Assembly: GCA_017468985.1 (NCBI GenBank)
Contig: JAFUHF010000010.1
Span: 1-55,471, forward strand
From: Bacteroidaceae bacterium
GTDB taxonomy: Bacteria > Bacteroidota > Bacteroidia > Bacteroidales > Bacteroidaceae
Length of the DNA: 55,471 bases
Reading direction: 5' to 3'
The notes below the pieces were generated by a model that saw only the letters and a list, made by a program, of their open reading frames with translations, searched no databases and had not been told where the DNA came from. The translations under genes and the position numbers were made by a program. This document shows, in pieces, positions 7,963-19,249 of the stretch (position 1 is its first letter; each line of letters begins with the position of its first letter).

Positions 7963-10900
7963 TCAGAAGTCGATGCCTTTAAGCAACTGATCTTCTTTTT
8001 CTAACTGTTCATCCATTTCTTCTTTGGCACCTACCACGATGTCGCGGAAACGCTGCATGCCAGTTCCGGCAGGAATGAGGTGACCGGTGATGACATTTTC
8101 CTTCATTCCTTCCAGATAGTCCACACGGCCGCGGATGGCAGCTTCGTTGAGCACCTTCGTGGTTTCCTGGAATGAAGCTGCTGACATGAAGCTGGAGGTC
8201 TGGAGGGCTGCACGCGTGATGCCCTGGAGAATCTGGTTAGAGGTGGCAGGAACGGCATCGCGTACTTGCACGGTATGCAGGTCGCGGCGCTTGAGCATGG
8301 AGTTTTCGTCGCGGAGCTTGTGGGCGGTAACGATCATGCCGACTTTGAGGTTTTCGCTGTCGCCGGCATCGGTGACTACCTTCTTACCCCAAATGCGATC
8401 GTTTTCTTCAGAGAATTCGATCTTGTCGACAATTTCTTCTTCAAGGAACATAGTGTCGCCTGGATCGACAATGCGCACTTTGCGCATCATTTGGCGAACG
8501 ATGACCTCGAAGTGCTTGTCGTTGATCTTTACGCCCTGCAAACGATAAACGTCCTGAATCTCATTTACAATGTATTCCTGAACGGCCGTCGGACCCTTGA
8601 TGGCCAGAATGTCGGCAGGCGTGATGGAACCGTCGGAAAGTGGTGTTCCGGCACGTACGAAGTCGTTTTCCTGTACCAGAATCTGTGAGGACAGAGGAAC
8701 GAGGTATTTACGGATGTCGCCCACCTTGGAGGTGACGATGATTTCACGGTTACCACGCTTGATGTTGCCCATGGAGATCTCGCCGTCGATTTCGGAAACG
8801 ATGGCAGGATTGGACGGATTACGGGCCTCGAAGAGTTCCGTAACGCGTGGCAGACCGCCGGTGATGTCACCGGCTTTACCTACGGCACGTGGTATCTTTA
8901 CAATGACTTCACCAGCACGGAGGGGCTGATTGTCGGTGATGGTGATATGGCCGCCAATGGGGAAATTGTAGGTGCGAAGGGTGTTGCCCTTGTCGTCTAC
9001 GATGTGTACCATAGGTACCTTGGAACGTTCCTTGGATTCAATGACGATTACCTCGCGAAGACCGGTGGCTTCGTCTTGTTCCACACGGCAGGTAACGCCT
9101 TCCTTGACGTTCTCGAATTTGGCCGTACCAGCCATTTCCGTAACGATAACGGCGTTGAAGGGGTCCCACTTGGCTATGATGGTGCCGGGCTCCACAATGT
9201 CGCCATCGTGAACAAAGAGCTGAGAACCGTAGGGCACATTCTGAGTGGAGAGCGAAATGCCTGTGTTTTCATCCACCTGACGCACTTCGGCCAATCGCCC
9301 TACTACCACCATGCCCTGCGTACCGTCGGAGTTCAGGACGTCGACTACTCTGAGTTCGTCGAATTCTACACGGGCCTTGTGGCGTGCAGTGATGGTGGCA
9401 TTTGCTTCAGCATTACCGGCCACACCACCGGCGTGGAAGGTACGAAGCGTAAGCTGTGTACCCGGCTCACCAATGGACTGTGCTGCAATGACGCCCACGG
9501 CTTCGCCGATCTGAACCATCTTGCTGGTGGCCAGATTGCGGCCGTAGCACTTCATGCAAACGCCATGCTTGCTTTCGCAGGTCAGCACTGAACGGATTTC
9601 TACGGTCTCAATGGGAGAGTTTTCTATTTCAGATACCACAGATTCAGTGATTTCTTCACCGGCGGCAAGAATTAGCTTGCCCGTGGTGGGATTGACAATG
9701 TCGTGAACGGACACACGTCCCAGAATGCGTTCTCCCAGTGAACTGATGACTTCTTCACCATCCTTGAGGGCGGAGCATTCCAAGCCGCGGAGCGTGCCGC
9801 AGTCTTCTTCCGTAATGATAACGTCGTGAGCTACGTCGACGAGACGACGAGTAAGGTAACCGGCATCGGCCGTCTTCAGGGCGGTGTCAGCCAGACCCTT
9901 ACGGGCACCGTGGGTGGATATGAAGTATTCGAGCACGGACATTCCCTCCTTGAAGTTGGACAGAATGGGGTTTTCGATGATCTGAGCACCTTCGGCACCG
10001 GCCTTCTGGGGCTTGGCCATCAGTCCACGCATGCCGGCCAACTGTGCAATCTGGTCGGCCGATCCACGGGCTCCGGAATCGAGCAACATGAATACGGAGT
10101 TGAAGCCCTGGTCGGCTTCGGTCATCTGTTTCATAAGGGTGCGCTTCAGCTTGGCATTGGCGTGGGTCCAGGTGTCGATGACCTGATTATAACGCTCATT
10201 GTCGGTGATGAAGCCCATGTTGTAGTTGGCTGTGATCTGTTCTACTTCCTCGTTGCCTTCGGCCACGATTTCTTCCTTTTCCTTAGGAATGATGATGTCG
10301 TCGAGGTTGAACGAAAGGCCACCGATGTAGGCCATGCGGTAACCGAGGTTCTTGATGCCATCGAGGAACTTGCAAGCGCGAGCCATACCTACGGCCTTGA
10401 TTACCTTGGCAATGATGTCGCGCAGGGACTTCTTGGATATGATTTCGTTGACGTAGCCAATCTCAACGGGAATGATTTCGTTGACGATGATACGTCCTAC
10501 GGAGGTTTCGACGAGGCGCTTCTGAATCTTGCCTTCTTCGTTGAGATCGTCAACCACTACCTTTACGATGGCATGTACGTCGACGCGCTTCTCGTTGTAG
10601 GCAATGATGGCTTCTTCAGGACCATAGAACACCAGTCCTTCACCCTTGGCACCTGGACGGAGCTTGGTGATGTAGTAGAGGCCCAATACCATGTCCTGAG
10701 AGGGCACGGTGATAGGTGCACCGTTGGCAGGGTTGAGAATGTTATGGCTCTGGAGCATGAGGGTCTGGGCTTCCAGAATGGCATCGTTGCTCAGTGGCAA
10801 GTGAACAGCCATCTGGTCACCGTCGAAGTCGGCATTGAAGGCCGTACAGGCCAGCGGATGAAGTTGAATGGCCATGCCTTCGATCATCTTGGGCTGGAAG

Positions 10901-12261
10901 GCCTGTATACCTAAGCGGTGAAGCGTCGGGGCACGGTTGAGCAATACGGGATGGCCACGCATGACGAACTCCAAGATGTCCCAGATGACGGGATCTTTGC
11001 GATCGATGATGCGCTTAGCGCTCTTTACGGTCTTAACGATGCCACGCTCGATGAGGCGACGGATAATGAACGGCTTATAGAGCTCTGCGGCCATGAGTTT
11101 GGGTAGACCGCATTCGCCCATGTTGAGCTCAGGACCTACCACGATCACGGAACGTGCGGAATAGTCAACACGCTTACCCAACAAGTTCTGACGGAAACGT
11201 CCCTGCTTACCCTTCAGGGAGTCGGAGAGCGACTTGAGCGGACGATTGGAGTCGGAACGGACGGATGAGCTCTTGCGAGAGTTGTCGAGCAGACTGTCGA
11301 CGGACTCCTGAAGCATACGCTTTTCGTTGCGCAGGATGACTTCTGGGGCCTTGATTTCAATGAGCCTCTTCAAGCGGTTGTTGCGAATGAGCACACGGCG
11401 ATAGAGGTCGTTGAGATCGGAAGTGGCGAAACGTCCACCATCGAGAGGCACCAAGGGACGAAGGTCGGGAGGTGTGACGGGGAGGATCTTGAGAATCATC
11501 CACTCTGGACGATTGTGCTCTCCGCTGGCACGGAAGGCTTCCACTACCTGCAAACGCTTCAGGGCCTCGGAACGGCGCTGCTGAGAGGTGTCGGTATTGG
11601 CACGGTTGCGCAATTCGTAGGACAGAGAGTCGAGGTCGAGGGTTTTGAGCAAATCGTAGACGGCCTCTGCTCCCATCTTGGCAATGAACTTCTGGGGATC
11701 GGAGTCGTCTAAGTATTGATTGTCCTTGGGCAGCTGATCAAGAACGGCCATATATTCGTCCTCGGTGAGCAGGTCGTACTTATGGATTTCGTTGCCTTCG
11801 AGTACTTCCTTACCTGCAAGGCAGCCTTCCTGAATGACCACATAGCGCTCGTAATAAATGATGGCGTCCAACTTCTTGGTGGGAAGACCGAGCAGGTAGC
11901 CAATCTTGTTGGGAAGTGTGCGGAAGTACCAAATGTGGGCTACGGGAACGACTAAGGAAATGTGGCCGCAACGTTCGCGACGTACCTTTTTTTCCGTTAC
12001 TTCCACACCGCACCGGTCACAAACAATGCCCTTGTAGCGGATGCGCTTATACTTTCCGCAGTAGCACTCATAGTCTTTGGTGGGACCGAAAATGCGCTCG
12101 CAGAAAAGGCCGTCACGCTCGGGCTTGTAGGTACGGTAATTGATCGTTTCGGGTTTCAACACTTCGCCAAACGAATTCTCCAGAATCTCCTCAGGAGATG
12201 CCAACCCGATGGTGATCTTCGTAAACGAACTTTTTATCTTTGATTCTTTCTTAAAAGCCAT
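7963..12261 (-). CDS. rpoC: DNA-directed RNA polymerase subunit beta'
   Basis: A 1432-aa beta' subunit, the clamp and active-centre half of RNA polymerase. The N-terminal zinc ribbon is visible (CYCGKYK ... CDRCGVEV near residue 70). The catalytic [12 protein letters not shown] motif that binds Mg2+ with three aspartates is intact. A second cysteine cluster ([13 protein letters not shown]) and the trigger-loop region ([16 protein letters not shown]) follow. The length fits Bacteroidetes beta'. It is the last gene of the ribosomal protein-polymerase operon, 29 bases after rpoB, with a strong terminator directly downstream. Confidence 0.99.
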   Translation of the reverse strand: MAFKKESKIKSSFTKITIGLASPEEILENSFGEVLKPETINYRTYKPERDGLFCERIFGPTKDYECYCGKYKRIRYKGIVCDRCGVEVTEKKVRRERCGHISLVVPVAHIWYFRTLPNKIGYLLGLPTKKLDAIIYYERYVVIQEGCLAGKEVLEGNEIHKYDLLTEDEYMAVLDQLPKDNQYLDDSDPQKFIAKMGAEAVYDLLKTLDLDSLSYELRNRANTDTSQQRRSEALKRLQVVEAFRASGEHNRPEWMILKILPVTPPDLRPLVPLDGGRFATSDLNDLYRRVLIRNNRLKRLIEIKAPEVILRNEKRMLQESVDSLLDNSRKSSSVRSDSNRPLKSLSDSLKGKQGRFRQNLLGKRVDYSARSVIVVGPELNMGECGLPKLMAAELYKPFIIRRLIERGIVKTVKSAKRIIDRKDPVIWDILEFVMRGHPVLLNRAPTLHRLGIQAFQPKMIEGMAIQLHPLACTAFNADFDGDQMAVHLPLSNDAILEAQTLMLQSHNILNPANGAPITVPSQDMVLGLYYITKLRPGAKGEGLVFYGPEEAIIAYNEKRVDVHAIVKVVVDDLNEEGKIQKRLVETSVGRIIVNEIIPVEIGYVNEIISKKSLRDIIAKVIKAVGMARACKFLDGIKNLGYRMAYIGGLSFNLDDIIIPKEKEEIVAEGNEEVEQITANYNMGFITDNERYNQVIDTWTHANAKLKRTLMKQMTEADQGFNSVFMLLDSGARGSADQIAQLAGMRGLMAKPQKAGAEGAQIIENPILSNFKEGMSVLEYFISTHGARKGLADTALKTADAGYLTRRLVDVAHDVIITEEDCGTLRGLECSALKDGEEVISSLGERILGRVSVHDIVNPTTGKLILAAGEEITESVVSEIENSPIETVEIRSVLTCESKHGVCMKCYGRNLATSKMVQIGEAVGVIAAQSIGEPGTQLTLRTFHAGGVAGNAEANATITARHKARVEFDELRVVDVLNSDGTQGMVVVGRLAEVRQVDENTGISLSTQNVPYGSQLFVHDGDIVEPGTIIAKWDPFNAVIVTEMAGTAKFENVKEGVTCRVEQDEATGLREVIVIESKERSKVPMVHIVDDKGNTLRTYNFPIGGHITITDNQPLRAGEVIVKIPRAVGKAGDITGGLPRVTELFEARNPSNPAIVSEIDGEISMGNIKRGNREIIVTSKVGDIRKYLVPLSSQILVQENDFVRAGTPLSDGSITPADILAIKGPTAVQEYIVNEIQDVYRLQGVKINDKHFEVIVRQMMRKVRIVDPGDTMFLEEEIVDKIEFSEENDRIWGKKVVTDAGDSENLKVGMIVTAHKLRDENSMLKRRDLHTVQVRDAVPATSNQILQGITRAALQTSSFMSAASFQETTKVLNEAAIRGRVDYLEGMKENVITGHLIPAGTGMQRFRDIVVGAKEEMDEQLEKEDQLLKGIDF

Positions 12262-12290
12262 TTGATTCTATATGATTAAGAATGTCAAGA

Positions 12291-15200
12291 TTAATCTAAC
12301 GTAATACTCAAACCTAATCCACGGAGTTCATGGAGAAGTACGTTGAGTGACTCAGGAATGCCGGGAACGGGTAGTGGTTCGCCCTTTACGATGGATTCGT
12401 ATGCCTTGGCACGACCTACTACATCGTCGGACTTGATGGTGAGCATTTCTTGCAGTACGTGAGAAGCACCGAAGGCCTCAAGTGCCCAAACCTCCATTTC
12501 TCCGAATCGCTGGCCACCGAATTGCGCTTTACCGCCGAGGGGCTGCTGAGTGATCAGAGAGTACGGGCCGATGGAACGGGCATGCATCTTGTCTTCAACC
12601 ATGTGGCCCAGTTTGAGCATGTAAGTAACACCCACGGTGGCTTTCTGGTCGAATGGCTCACCAGTTTCGCCATCGTAAAGCTGCGTGGAGCCCAGATGGG
12701 GGAGACCTGCCTTGTCGGTCCAGGTTTCAAGATCCTTGAGCGTGGCACCATCGAAGATGGGAGTGGCGAACTTGATACCTAACTTACTGCCGGCATAACC
12801 CAACACGGCTTCAAAGATCTGGCCCAAGTTCATACGAGAAGGTACACCTAATGGGTTCAGTACGATGTCGACTGGCGTTCCGTCTTCAAGGAACGGCATG
12901 TCTTCCTGACGTACAATCTTGGAAACGATACCCTTGTTACCGTGGCGTCCGGCCATCTTGTCGCCTACGCCGATTTTACGCTTCTTGGCAACATAAACCT
13001 TGGCCATCTGAATAACGCCTGCAGGAAGTTCGTCGCCAATGGTGATGGCGAAGTTCTTGCGCTTGAGTTCGGCATCGTAGATGTTGTATTTCTTAAGGTA
13101 GTTAAGTACTACCTGCTGAATCAGTTCGTTCTGATGAGGATCAGAGGTCCATTTGCTCAGTTGAACGGAAGAATAGTCAATGGTCTGGAGTACTGCCTTG
13201 GTGAACTTCACGCCTTTGGCAACAGTGGTTTCGCCTAAGTTGTTCTTGATACCGGCAGAAGTCTTGTCCTTGGTAAGAACCAGAAGTTTGTCAATCAGCA
13301 CCTCTTTGAGCTCGCTGACTTTTTTATCAAACTCTTCGCTGATCTTCTGGAGTTCTATTTTGTCAGCAGCCCGGCTGGTGCGCGTCTTGATGGCTTTGTT
13401 GAAGAGGCACTTGTCAACTACGACACCAGACAATGACGGCGTGGCTTTGAGGGATGCATCCTTTACGTCACCGGCACGATCGCCGAAGATGGCGCGCAAC
13501 AGCTTCTCTTCGGGAGATGGATCACTTTCGCCCTTCGGGGTGATCTTACCAATGAGGATGTCGCCGGGTTCTACGCGTACACCGATGCGAACGATACCAT
13601 TTTCGTCCAAGTTCTTGGTGGCTTCTTCGCTGACATTTGGAATATCGTTGGTGAGTTCCTCCATACCACGCTTCGTTTCGCGAACAGCTAAGGAGAATTC
13701 ATCTACATGAACAGAGGTCAGTACGTCTTCGCGTACCAAGCGTTCGTTGAGTACGATGGCGTCTTCATAGTTGTAACCCTTCCATGGCATGTAAGCTACC
13801 AGTAGGTTGCGGCCTAAGGCCAATTCACCATTTGCCGTAGCATAGCCTTCGGTAAGGATATCGTTGGCCTTGACACGCTGACCAAGCTCGCAGATGGGGC
13901 GGAGGTCGATGGTCATGCTCTGGTTTGTCCTGCGGAATTTGGGCAACAGGTATTCCTTAACGGCAGAATCGAAGCTAACGAATTCTTCTTCCTTGGAGCG
14001 GTCGTAGCGGATGATGATCTTTTCTGCGTCAACGTATTCAATTACGCCATCGCCCTCGGCTACGATCATGGTACGGGAGTCTTCGCAGACTTGTTTTTCA
14101 ATGCCGGTACCTACGATGGGAACTTCGCATGTAATGAGAGGCACAGCCTGGCGCATCATGTTGGAGCCCATCAGTGCACGGTGAGCATCGTCGTGCTCAA
14201 GGAAAGGAATAAGTGCAGCGGCGATGGAGGCAATCTGCTGAGGAGCAACGTCCATGAGATTGACCTCGGAGGGTGATACCACAGGATATTCGGCATCCTG
14301 ACGGCATTTTACCTTTTTGCGGATGAAGGAACCATCGTCGTTCAGAGGAGCATTGCCCTGAGCAATGATTTTACCGGTTTCTTCTTCGGCGGTAAGATAG
14401 ACTACCTTGTCGTTGTGCAGATTAACCTTGGCATCGTTGACAACGCGGTAGGGCGTTTCGATGAATCCAAGTTCGTTGATCTTTGCGTATACGCACAAGG
14501 AGGAGATAAGGCCTATGTTAGGTCCTTCAGGAGACTCAATGGGACACAGACGGCCATAGTGAGTATAGTGTACGTCGCGGACTTCGAAACCGGCACGCTC
14601 GCGCGTCAAGCCACCAGGACCCAATGCAGAAAGTCTGCGCTTATGCGTAACTTCTGCCAATGGATTGGTTTGATCCATGAATTGCGACAATGGGTTGGCT
14701 CCAAAGAATGAATTGATTACAGACGATACGGTCTTTGCATTAATCAGATCTGTCGGGGAGAAGACTTCATTGTCGCGTACGTTCATTCTTTCACGAATGG
14801 TGCGGCTCATTCTGGCCAGTCCAATGGAGAACTGATTGGCTAACTGTTCGCCCACGTTTCTGACGCGGCGATTGCTCAAGTGGTCAATATCGTCAACCTG
14901 AGCCTTGGAGTTAACCAGCTGAATGAGATATTTGATAATCTCAATGATGTCCTCCTTCGTCAGTACGCGCACATCCATTGCTGTGGTAAGTCCCAGCTTG
15001 CGATTAATACGATAGCGTCCAACGTCTCCCAAGTCATAACGACGTTCAGAGAAGAACAGATTGTTGATGACTTCTCTTGCGCTTGCATCGTCGGCAGGGT
15101 CTGCGTTTCTTAACTGTCGGTAGATGTAGAGTACGGCTTCTTTTTCTGAATTGCTCGGGTCCTTCTGCAAGGTGTTAAATATGATGGAGAAATCTACGCC

Positions 15201-16103
15201 ACCGGCATCTTCCTTGTGAAGCAGTATTTTCTTCTCTCCGCTTTCAATGATCTTGGCAATGTTGTCTTCGTTCAGTTCTGACTCTCTGTCTAAGATCACC
15301 TCATTACGTTCGATGGAAACTACCTCGCCGGTGTCTTCGTCAACGAAGTCTTCAATCCAGCTCTTAAGAACCCTGGCTGCCAATTTGCGGCCAATGTATT
15401 TGCGTAAACCGACCTTGGAAACTTTTACCTCTTCTGCGAGATTGAAGATTTCCAGAATGTCTTTATCGTTTTCAAAGCCTATGGCTCTTAACAATGTGGT
15501 CACAGGAAGCTTCTTCTTGCGGTCAATGTATGCGTACATGACATTATTAATATCAGTAGCAAACTCAATCCAAGAACCTTTAAACGGAATAATTCTTGCT
15601 GAATACAGCTGAGTACCGTTGGCATGAACGCTGGAGCCGAAGAAAACACCGGGAGAACGGTGCAATTGGGATACGACAACGCGTTCGGCACCATTGATGA
15701 TAAAGGTGCCATTGCCCGTCATATACGGAATGGGACCCAAGAACACGTCTTGGATCTGCGTTGAGAAATCTTCGTGGTCAGGGTCGGTGCAGTAGAGCTT
15801 CAACTTGGCTTTCAGAGGAACACTATAGGTGAGTCCCTTTACCAGGCATTCCTCGATGGAATAACGCGGAGGGTCAATGTAGTAATCTAAGAATTCTAAT
15901 ACAAAGTTGTTACGCGTATCGGTAATAGGGAAATTCTCGCTGAAGACCTTGTATAAGCCATCATTCTTTCTCTTTTCCGGTGGAGTATCCAATTGGAAAA
16001 AATCACGGAATGATTTCAGTTGTACATCCAGAAAATCCGGGTAGGGCATGGGATTCTTGATGGATGCAAAATTAATCCGATTATTTTTTTCTTGTGATGA
16101 CAT
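12291..16103 (-). CDS. rpoB: DNA-directed RNA polymerase subunit beta
   Basis: About 1270 aa, the beta subunit of RNA polymerase. Familiar blocks are present: the rifampicin-region sequence [26 protein letters not shown], here given only by its ends (SQFMDQ ... ALGPGG), then [18 protein letters not shown] and the C-terminal [11 protein letters not shown]. The ATG at 16103 (MSSQEKN) is preferred; an in-frame TTG at 16130 would add nine unconvincing residues and lies against the hairpin at 16135-16171. It is transcribed from the rplKAJL side and is followed closely by rpoC. Confidence 0.98.
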   Translation of the reverse strand: MSSQEKNNRINFASIKNPMPYPDFLDVQLKSFRDFFQLDTPPEKRKNDGLYKVFSENFPITDTRNNFVLEFLDYYIDPPRYSIEECLVKGLTYSVPLKAKLKLYCTDPDHEDFSTQIQDVFLGPIPYMTGNGTFIINGAERVVVSQLHRSPGVFFGSSVHANGTQLYSARIIPFKGSWIEFATDINNVMYAYIDRKKKLPVTTLLRAIGFENDKDILEIFNLAEEVKVSKVGLRKYIGRKLAARVLKSWIEDFVDEDTGEVVSIERNEVILDRESELNEDNIAKIIESGEKKILLHKEDAGGVDFSIIFNTLQKDPSNSEKEAVLYIYRQLRNADPADDASAREVINNLFFSERRYDLGDVGRYRINRKLGLTTAMDVRVLTKEDIIEIIKYLIQLVNSKAQVDDIDHLSNRRVRNVGEQLANQFSIGLARMSRTIRERMNVRDNEVFSPTDLINAKTVSSVINSFFGANPLSQFMDQTNPLAEVTHKRRLSALGPGGLTRERAGFEVRDVHYTHYGRLCPIESPEGPNIGLISSLCVYAKINELGFIETPYRVVNDAKVNLHNDKVVYLTAEEETGKIIAQGNAPLNDDGSFIRKKVKCRQDAEYPVVSPSEVNLMDVAPQQIASIAAALIPFLEHDDAHRALMGSNMMRQAVPLITCEVPIVGTGIEKQVCEDSRTMIVAEGDGVIEYVDAEKIIIRYDRSKEEEFVSFDSAVKEYLLPKFRRTNQSMTIDLRPICELGQRVKANDILTEGYATANGELALGRNLLVAYMPWKGYNYEDAIVLNERLVREDVLTSVHVDEFSLAVRETKRGMEELTNDIPNVSEEATKNLDENGIVRIGVRVEPGDILIGKITPKGESDPSPEEKLLRAIFGDRAGDVKDASLKATPSLSGVVVDKCLFNKAIKTRTSRAADKIELQKISEEFDKKVSELKEVLIDKLLVLTKDKTSAGIKNNLGETTVAKGVKFTKAVLQTIDYSSVQLSKWTSDPHQNELIQQVVLNYLKKYNIYDAELKRKNFAITIGDELPAGVIQMAKVYVAKKRKIGVGDKMAGRHGNKGIVSKIVRQEDMPFLEDGTPVDIVLNPLGVPSRMNLGQIFEAVLGYAGSKLGIKFATPIFDGATLKDLETWTDKAGLPHLGSTQLYDGETGEPFDQKATVGVTYMLKLGHMVEDKMHARSIGPYSLITQQPLGGKAQFGGQRFGEMEVWALEAFGASHVLQEMLTIKSDDVVGRAKAYESIVKGEPLPVPGIPESLNVLLHELRGLGLSITLD

Positions 16104-16128
16104 TGAAAAGACGTTAATATTACAACAC

Positions 16129-16171
16129 AAAAAAGCTAAGAACCCCCTACCAGAGGATTCTTAACCTTAGC
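16129..16171 (-). terminator. Hairpin plus U-run between rplL and rpoB (likely partial terminator)
   Basis: On the minus strand GCTAAG (16171-16166) and the inner AAGAATCC can pair with GGGTTCTTAGC ending at 16135, followed directly by TTTTTT. It sits between the rplL stop (16189) and the rpoB start (16103). Attenuation in this gap is known in E. coli and sets the ratio of ribosomal proteins to polymerase; the same role here is inference. Confidence 0.65.
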
Positions 16172-16188
16172 ACTTTATTAAAAACTGA

Positions 16189-16566
16189 TTATTTAATCTC
16201 TACTTCAGCACCAGCGGCTTCAATAGCATTCTTTAATGCTTCTGCATCGTCCTTGGATACACCTTCCTTCAAGGTCTTGGGTGCACCGTCTACGAGTTCT
16301 TTAGCTTCCTTCAAGCCAAGACCACAAGCTTCTTTAACGGCTTTTACAACCTGAAGCTTAGCAGCGCCTGCACTCTTCAATACCACATCGAAAGAAGTCT
16401 TTTCCTCGGCAGCTTCGGTAGCGCCTGCGGCAGGACCTGCAGCAACTGCAACTGCAGCAGCAGCGGGCTCAATGCCATATTCTTCTTTCAATACTGTTAC
16501 CAACTCGTTGACTTCCTTAACTGTCAAATTAACTAATTCTTCAGCAATAGCTTTAATGTCTGCCAT
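16189..16566 (-). CDS. rplL: Ribosomal protein bL12 (L7/L12)
   Basis: A 125-aa acidic stalk protein. The N-terminal dimerisation part ([20 protein letters not shown]) leads to an Ala/Gly-rich hinge ([15 protein letters not shown]) and the C-terminal domain with [24 protein letters not shown], which recruits translation GTPases such as the EF-Tu encoded nearby. Length is typical. It follows rplJ after 35 bases. Confidence 0.98.
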   Translation of the reverse strand: MADIKAIAEELVNLTVKEVNELVTVLKEEYGIEPAAAAVAVAAGPAAGATEAAEEKTSFDVVLKSAGAAKLQVVKAVKEACGLGLKEAKELVDGAPKTLKEGVSKDDAEALKNAIEAAGAEVEIK

Positions 16567-16601
16567 TTTATTTTTAAATTAATTGTTATACAAATTGTTT
16601 G

Positions 16602-17117
16602 TTATTCTGGACGTTCGCCCAATGTTTTTAATATGCCATGAATGTTGTTGCCACCACTTTGCAGGGCAGAAACCACATTCTTGATCGGTGATTGCAGCAA
16701 TGCAACAACATCGGCAACCAATTCTTCCTTACTCTTGAGGGCAGCAAGAACTTCAAGCTGATCAGCCCCAAAGAAACCACCTTCTGCATATGCAGCTTTC
16801 AAGCCTTTTACTCCAGACTTGGGATTGTTCTTCAGCATCTTGCCAGGAACGTTTGCTGTTTGTGTAAACAATACAGCAGTTGTTCCTTTTAATGCAGAGT
16901 ACAATGGACTATAGTCAGTCTCAGCTGCTTCTAATGCTTTTTCCAGCAGGGTGTTCTTCACCACTACCATGTGGATCTCCTGCTTAAAACACATTCTGCG
17001 GAACTCTGTGGTTTGTTCTGCATTCAGTCCTGTAGTATCTACAAGATAGAAATGCGGATACTCTTTAAGCAGTTCTCCTAACTTTCCAATTATCGCGTTT
17101 TTATCTTCTTTTCTCAT
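16602..17117 (-). CDS. rplJ: Ribosomal protein uL10
   Basis: 171 aa. L10 anchors the L7/L12 stalk on the large subunit. The family pattern is visible: an N-terminal KxxIIGKLGELLKEYPHFYLVD, the VVKNTLLEKALE stretch, and a helical C-terminal part that binds L12 dimers. Its stop is 35 bases before rplL and its start is 6 bases after the rplA stop, consistent with tight co-translation. Confidence 0.98.
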   Translation of the reverse strand: MRKEDKNAIIGKLGELLKEYPHFYLVDTTGLNAEQTTEFRRMCFKQEIHMVVVKNTLLEKALEAAETDYSPLYSALKGTTAVLFTQTANVPGKMLKNNPKSGVKGLKAAYAEGGFFGADQLEVLAALKSKEELVADVVALLQSPIKNVVSALQSGGNNIHGILKTLGERPE

Positions 17118-17123
17118 GATGGA

Positions 17124-17825
17124 TTAATTTTTATCGTCAACAGACTTTGGATCAACCTTAATACCTCTACTCATAGTAGAAGATATAAACACGCTTTTTA
17201 CATATGTACCTTTAGCTGCAGCAGGCTTTAACTTAATGATGGTTGACATGAATGCACGTGCATTGTCAGCGATTTGTTCGGGAGTGAAGCTCACTTTTCC
17301 AATAGAGGTGTGAACGATACCGGTTTTATCTACCTTAAAATCGATCTTACCTTGCTTTACTTCGCGTACAGCTTTAGCAACATCCATAGTTACAGTGCCA
17401 CTTTTGGGATTAGGCATGAGACCGCGAGGACCTAATACACGACCTAATGGACCAATCTTACCCATAACAGCAGGCATGGTGATTACCACGTCAATATCAG
17501 TCCAGCCGCCTTTGATCTTCTCTATGTATTCATCTAAGCCTACATAGTCTGCGCCAGCTTCCTTTGCTTCAGCTTCCTTATCGGGAGTACAAAGACACAA
17601 TACTCGTACTTGCTTACCAGTACCATGAGGTAAAGAAACTACGCCACGTACCATCTGATTAGCTTTACGAGGATCAACGCCTAAACGGACGTCGATGTCA
17701 ACAGAGGCATCAAATTTGGTGGTTGTAATTTCCTTAACAAGAGTAGATGCTTCAGATAAGGTATATACTTTTCCAACTTCAATCTTCTCTGCGGTCAACT
17801 TTTGATTTTTTGTCAGTTTACTCAT
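17124..17825 (-). CDS. rplA: Ribosomal protein uL1
   Basis: 233 aa. L1 forms the mobile stalk at the E site and in many bacteria represses its own operon by binding the rplK leader. Signature blocks are present: [24 protein letters not shown] and [17 protein letters not shown]. It follows rplK after 12 bases. Confidence 0.98.
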   Translation of the reverse strand: MSKLTKNQKLTAEKIEVGKVYTLSEASTLVKEITTTKFDASVDIDVRLGVDPRKANQMVRGVVSLPHGTGKQVRVLCLCTPDKEAEAKEAGADYVGLDEYIEKIKGGWTDIDVVITMPAVMGKIGPLGRVLGPRGLMPNPKSGTVTMDVAKAVREVKQGKIDFKVDKTGIVHTSIGKVSFTPEQIADNARAFMSTIIKLKPAAAKGTYVKSVFISSTMSRGIKVDPKSVDDKN

Positions 17826-17837
17826 TTTCTTGAAGAT

Positions 17838-18281
17838 TTAATGATTAGTGGGAAACTCACCTGTCACAGTAATACCCATACTTCTTGCTGTACCGGCAAT
17901 TAACTTCATTGCACTTTCAACAGTAAAGCAGTTTAAGTCTTGTAACTTATCTTCTGCGATAGCTTTTACTTGATCCCAAGTGACTGAAGCGACTTTCTTG
18001 CGGTTAGGTTCAGCACTACCAACCTTAAGCTTTGCAGCTTCTAACAATTGGATTGCAGCAGGTGGTGTCTTGATCACAAAAGTAAACGACTTATCAGCAT
18101 AGAATGTGATAATAACAGGAAGAACCTTGCCTGCCTTACTTTGCGTCAAAGCATTAAACTGCTTACAGAAATCCATGATGTTAAGTCCCTTAGAACCCAA
18201 TGCGGGGCCAACGGGAGGAGATGGATTAGCAGCGCCGCCTTTAATCTGTAATTTGATTATTCCAGCAACTTCTTTAGCCAT
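17838..18281 (-). CDS. rplK: Ribosomal protein uL11
   Basis: 147 aa. L11 forms the GTPase-associated centre and is needed for the stringent response. The motifs [16 protein letters not shown], the proline-rich [13 protein letters not shown] and SMGITV near the end are typical. It follows nusG after 62 bases, the usual place for L1 autoregulation; I could not identify the L1 site by eye. Confidence 0.98.
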   Translation of the reverse strand: MAKEVAGIIKLQIKGGAANPSPPVGPALGSKGLNIMDFCKQFNALTQSKAGKVLPVIITFYADKSFTFVIKTPPAAIQLLEAAKLKVGSAEPNRKKVASVTWDQVKAIAEDKLQDLNCFTVESAMKLIAGTARSMGITVTGEFPTNH

Positions 18282-18343
18282 TTTAAAAAATAAATTTATA
18301 AACCTTAGAATTCAGCGTGAGATCGTCTTCCGTAACATTTAAA

Positions 18344-18886
18344 CTACTCACGCTCTACCTGCATAAAACCTAAGACTAAAGGTGTGTTACGACCGAAGAC
18401 TTTTACCATGACGGTAAGTTTTTTCTTTTCGTTGTTCACCTCGTCTACTACACCAGAGAATCCGCTAAATGGACCTTCCGTAACTTTGACAGCTTCACCA
18501 ACAACAAAAGGAACCATAGCATCTGCTCCTTCTTCTGCCAGTTCATCTACCTTTCCGAGAATACGGTTAACTTCTGCTTGACGTAACGGCGTGGGATTTT
18601 CTATGCCCCCAAGAATGCCTACCACGTTGGGTGTATTTCTTAGAATGGAAGGTACTTCTCCTACCATTTGTGCCTGAACCAATACATACCCAGACATCAT
18701 GTTGCGTTCCTTAACGACACGTTTTCCATTCCGTGTTTGCAGAACCTTCTCCATGGGGATCAGCACTTGTTGAACATAGGAAGATAAAGTGTTGTTCTTG
18801 ATTTCGGCATCAATATACTCCTTTACCTTTGATTCCTTCCCCGTAATTGCACGGAGTACATACCAATTATAGTCAATACCCGACAT
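18344..18886 (-). CDS. nusG: Transcription termination/antitermination protein NusG
   Basis: 180 aa. The N-terminal NGN domain (YNWYVLRAITGKE, KRNMMSGYVLV-type strand, VGILGG) binds RNA polymerase. The C-terminal KOW domain (VGEAVKVTEGPFSGFSGVVDEV) binds NusE/S10 or Rho. It starts 13 bases after secE, the standard secE-nusG arrangement. Confidence 0.97.
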   Translation of the reverse strand: MSGIDYNWYVLRAITGKESKVKEYIDAEIKNNTLSSYVQQVLIPMEKVLQTRNGKRVVKERNMMSGYVLVQAQMVGEVPSILRNTPNVVGILGGIENPTPLRQAEVNRILGKVDELAEEGADAMVPFVVGEAVKVTEGPFSGFSGVVDEVNNEKKKLTVMVKVFGRNTPLVLGFMQVERE

Positions 18887-18899
18887 TTATTTAATGCAA

Positions 18900-19091
18900 T
18901 TAATGAGGATAAACCGCCGTCATAATCAACCTAAACACTTCATCCATAGCGAATACCACAATTGCAATGATGATGGAAGCAGTTAAAACCACCAAAGAAC
19001 TATGGGTTAACTCTCTACGTGTAGGCCAAGTAGTCTTATGAGCTAATTCTTCGTAAGAATCTTTGCAGTATTTAATAAATTTCTTAAGCAT
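18900..19091 (-). CDS. secE: Preprotein translocase subunit SecE
   Basis: 63 aa, the small SecE with one membrane span typical of most bacteria outside the Proteobacteria. An amphipathic helix (KYCKDSYEELAHKTTWPTR) with the conserved KTTWP turn comes before one hydrophobic segment (LVVLTASIIIAIVVFAMD). It clamps SecY in the inner membrane. It lies directly downstream of tRNA-Trp and before nusG. Confidence 0.96.
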   Translation of the reverse strand: MLKKFIKYCKDSYEELAHKTTWPTRRELTHSSLVVLTASIIIAIVVFAMDEVFRLIMTAVYPH

Positions 19092-19103
19092 AATTCTCTA
19101 TCT

Positions 19104-19179
19104 TGGCACGGAAGGAGAGGCTCGAACTCCCGACAACCGGTTTTGGAGACCGGTGCTCTACCAACTGAGCTACTTCCGT
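19104..19179 (-). tRNA. tRNA-Trp (CCA)
   Basis: Read on the minus strand: acceptor ACGGAAG/CTTCCGT, D arm GCTC...GAGC, anticodon stem CCGGT/ACCGG with loop CTCCAAA giving anticodon CCA, T arm GGGAG TTCGAGC CTCTC, discriminator G and an encoded CCA end (19104-19106). It sits between tuf and secE, as in other Bacteroidales. Confidence 0.97.
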
Positions 19180-19213
19180 AAAAGGAACCCTTGCAGAAGT
19201 CGCAAGGGATTCC
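19179..19213 (-). terminator. Hairpin with U-run between tuf and tRNA-Trp
   Basis: On the minus strand a stem of 11 pairs with one bulge (19213-19202 with 19194-19184) is followed by TTTTA just before the tRNA. It could reduce read-through from the highly expressed tuf into tRNA-Trp-secE-nusG, or mark a processing site. Confidence 0.6.
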
Positions 19214-19249
19214 CTACTAACTAAAATATTTAACGATATGATCTTTCGT

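Noticed and set aside
9826-10914. 362-codon plus-strand ORF inside rpoC
   Set aside because: rpoC is certain on the other strand; the frame is a by-product of its codon use.
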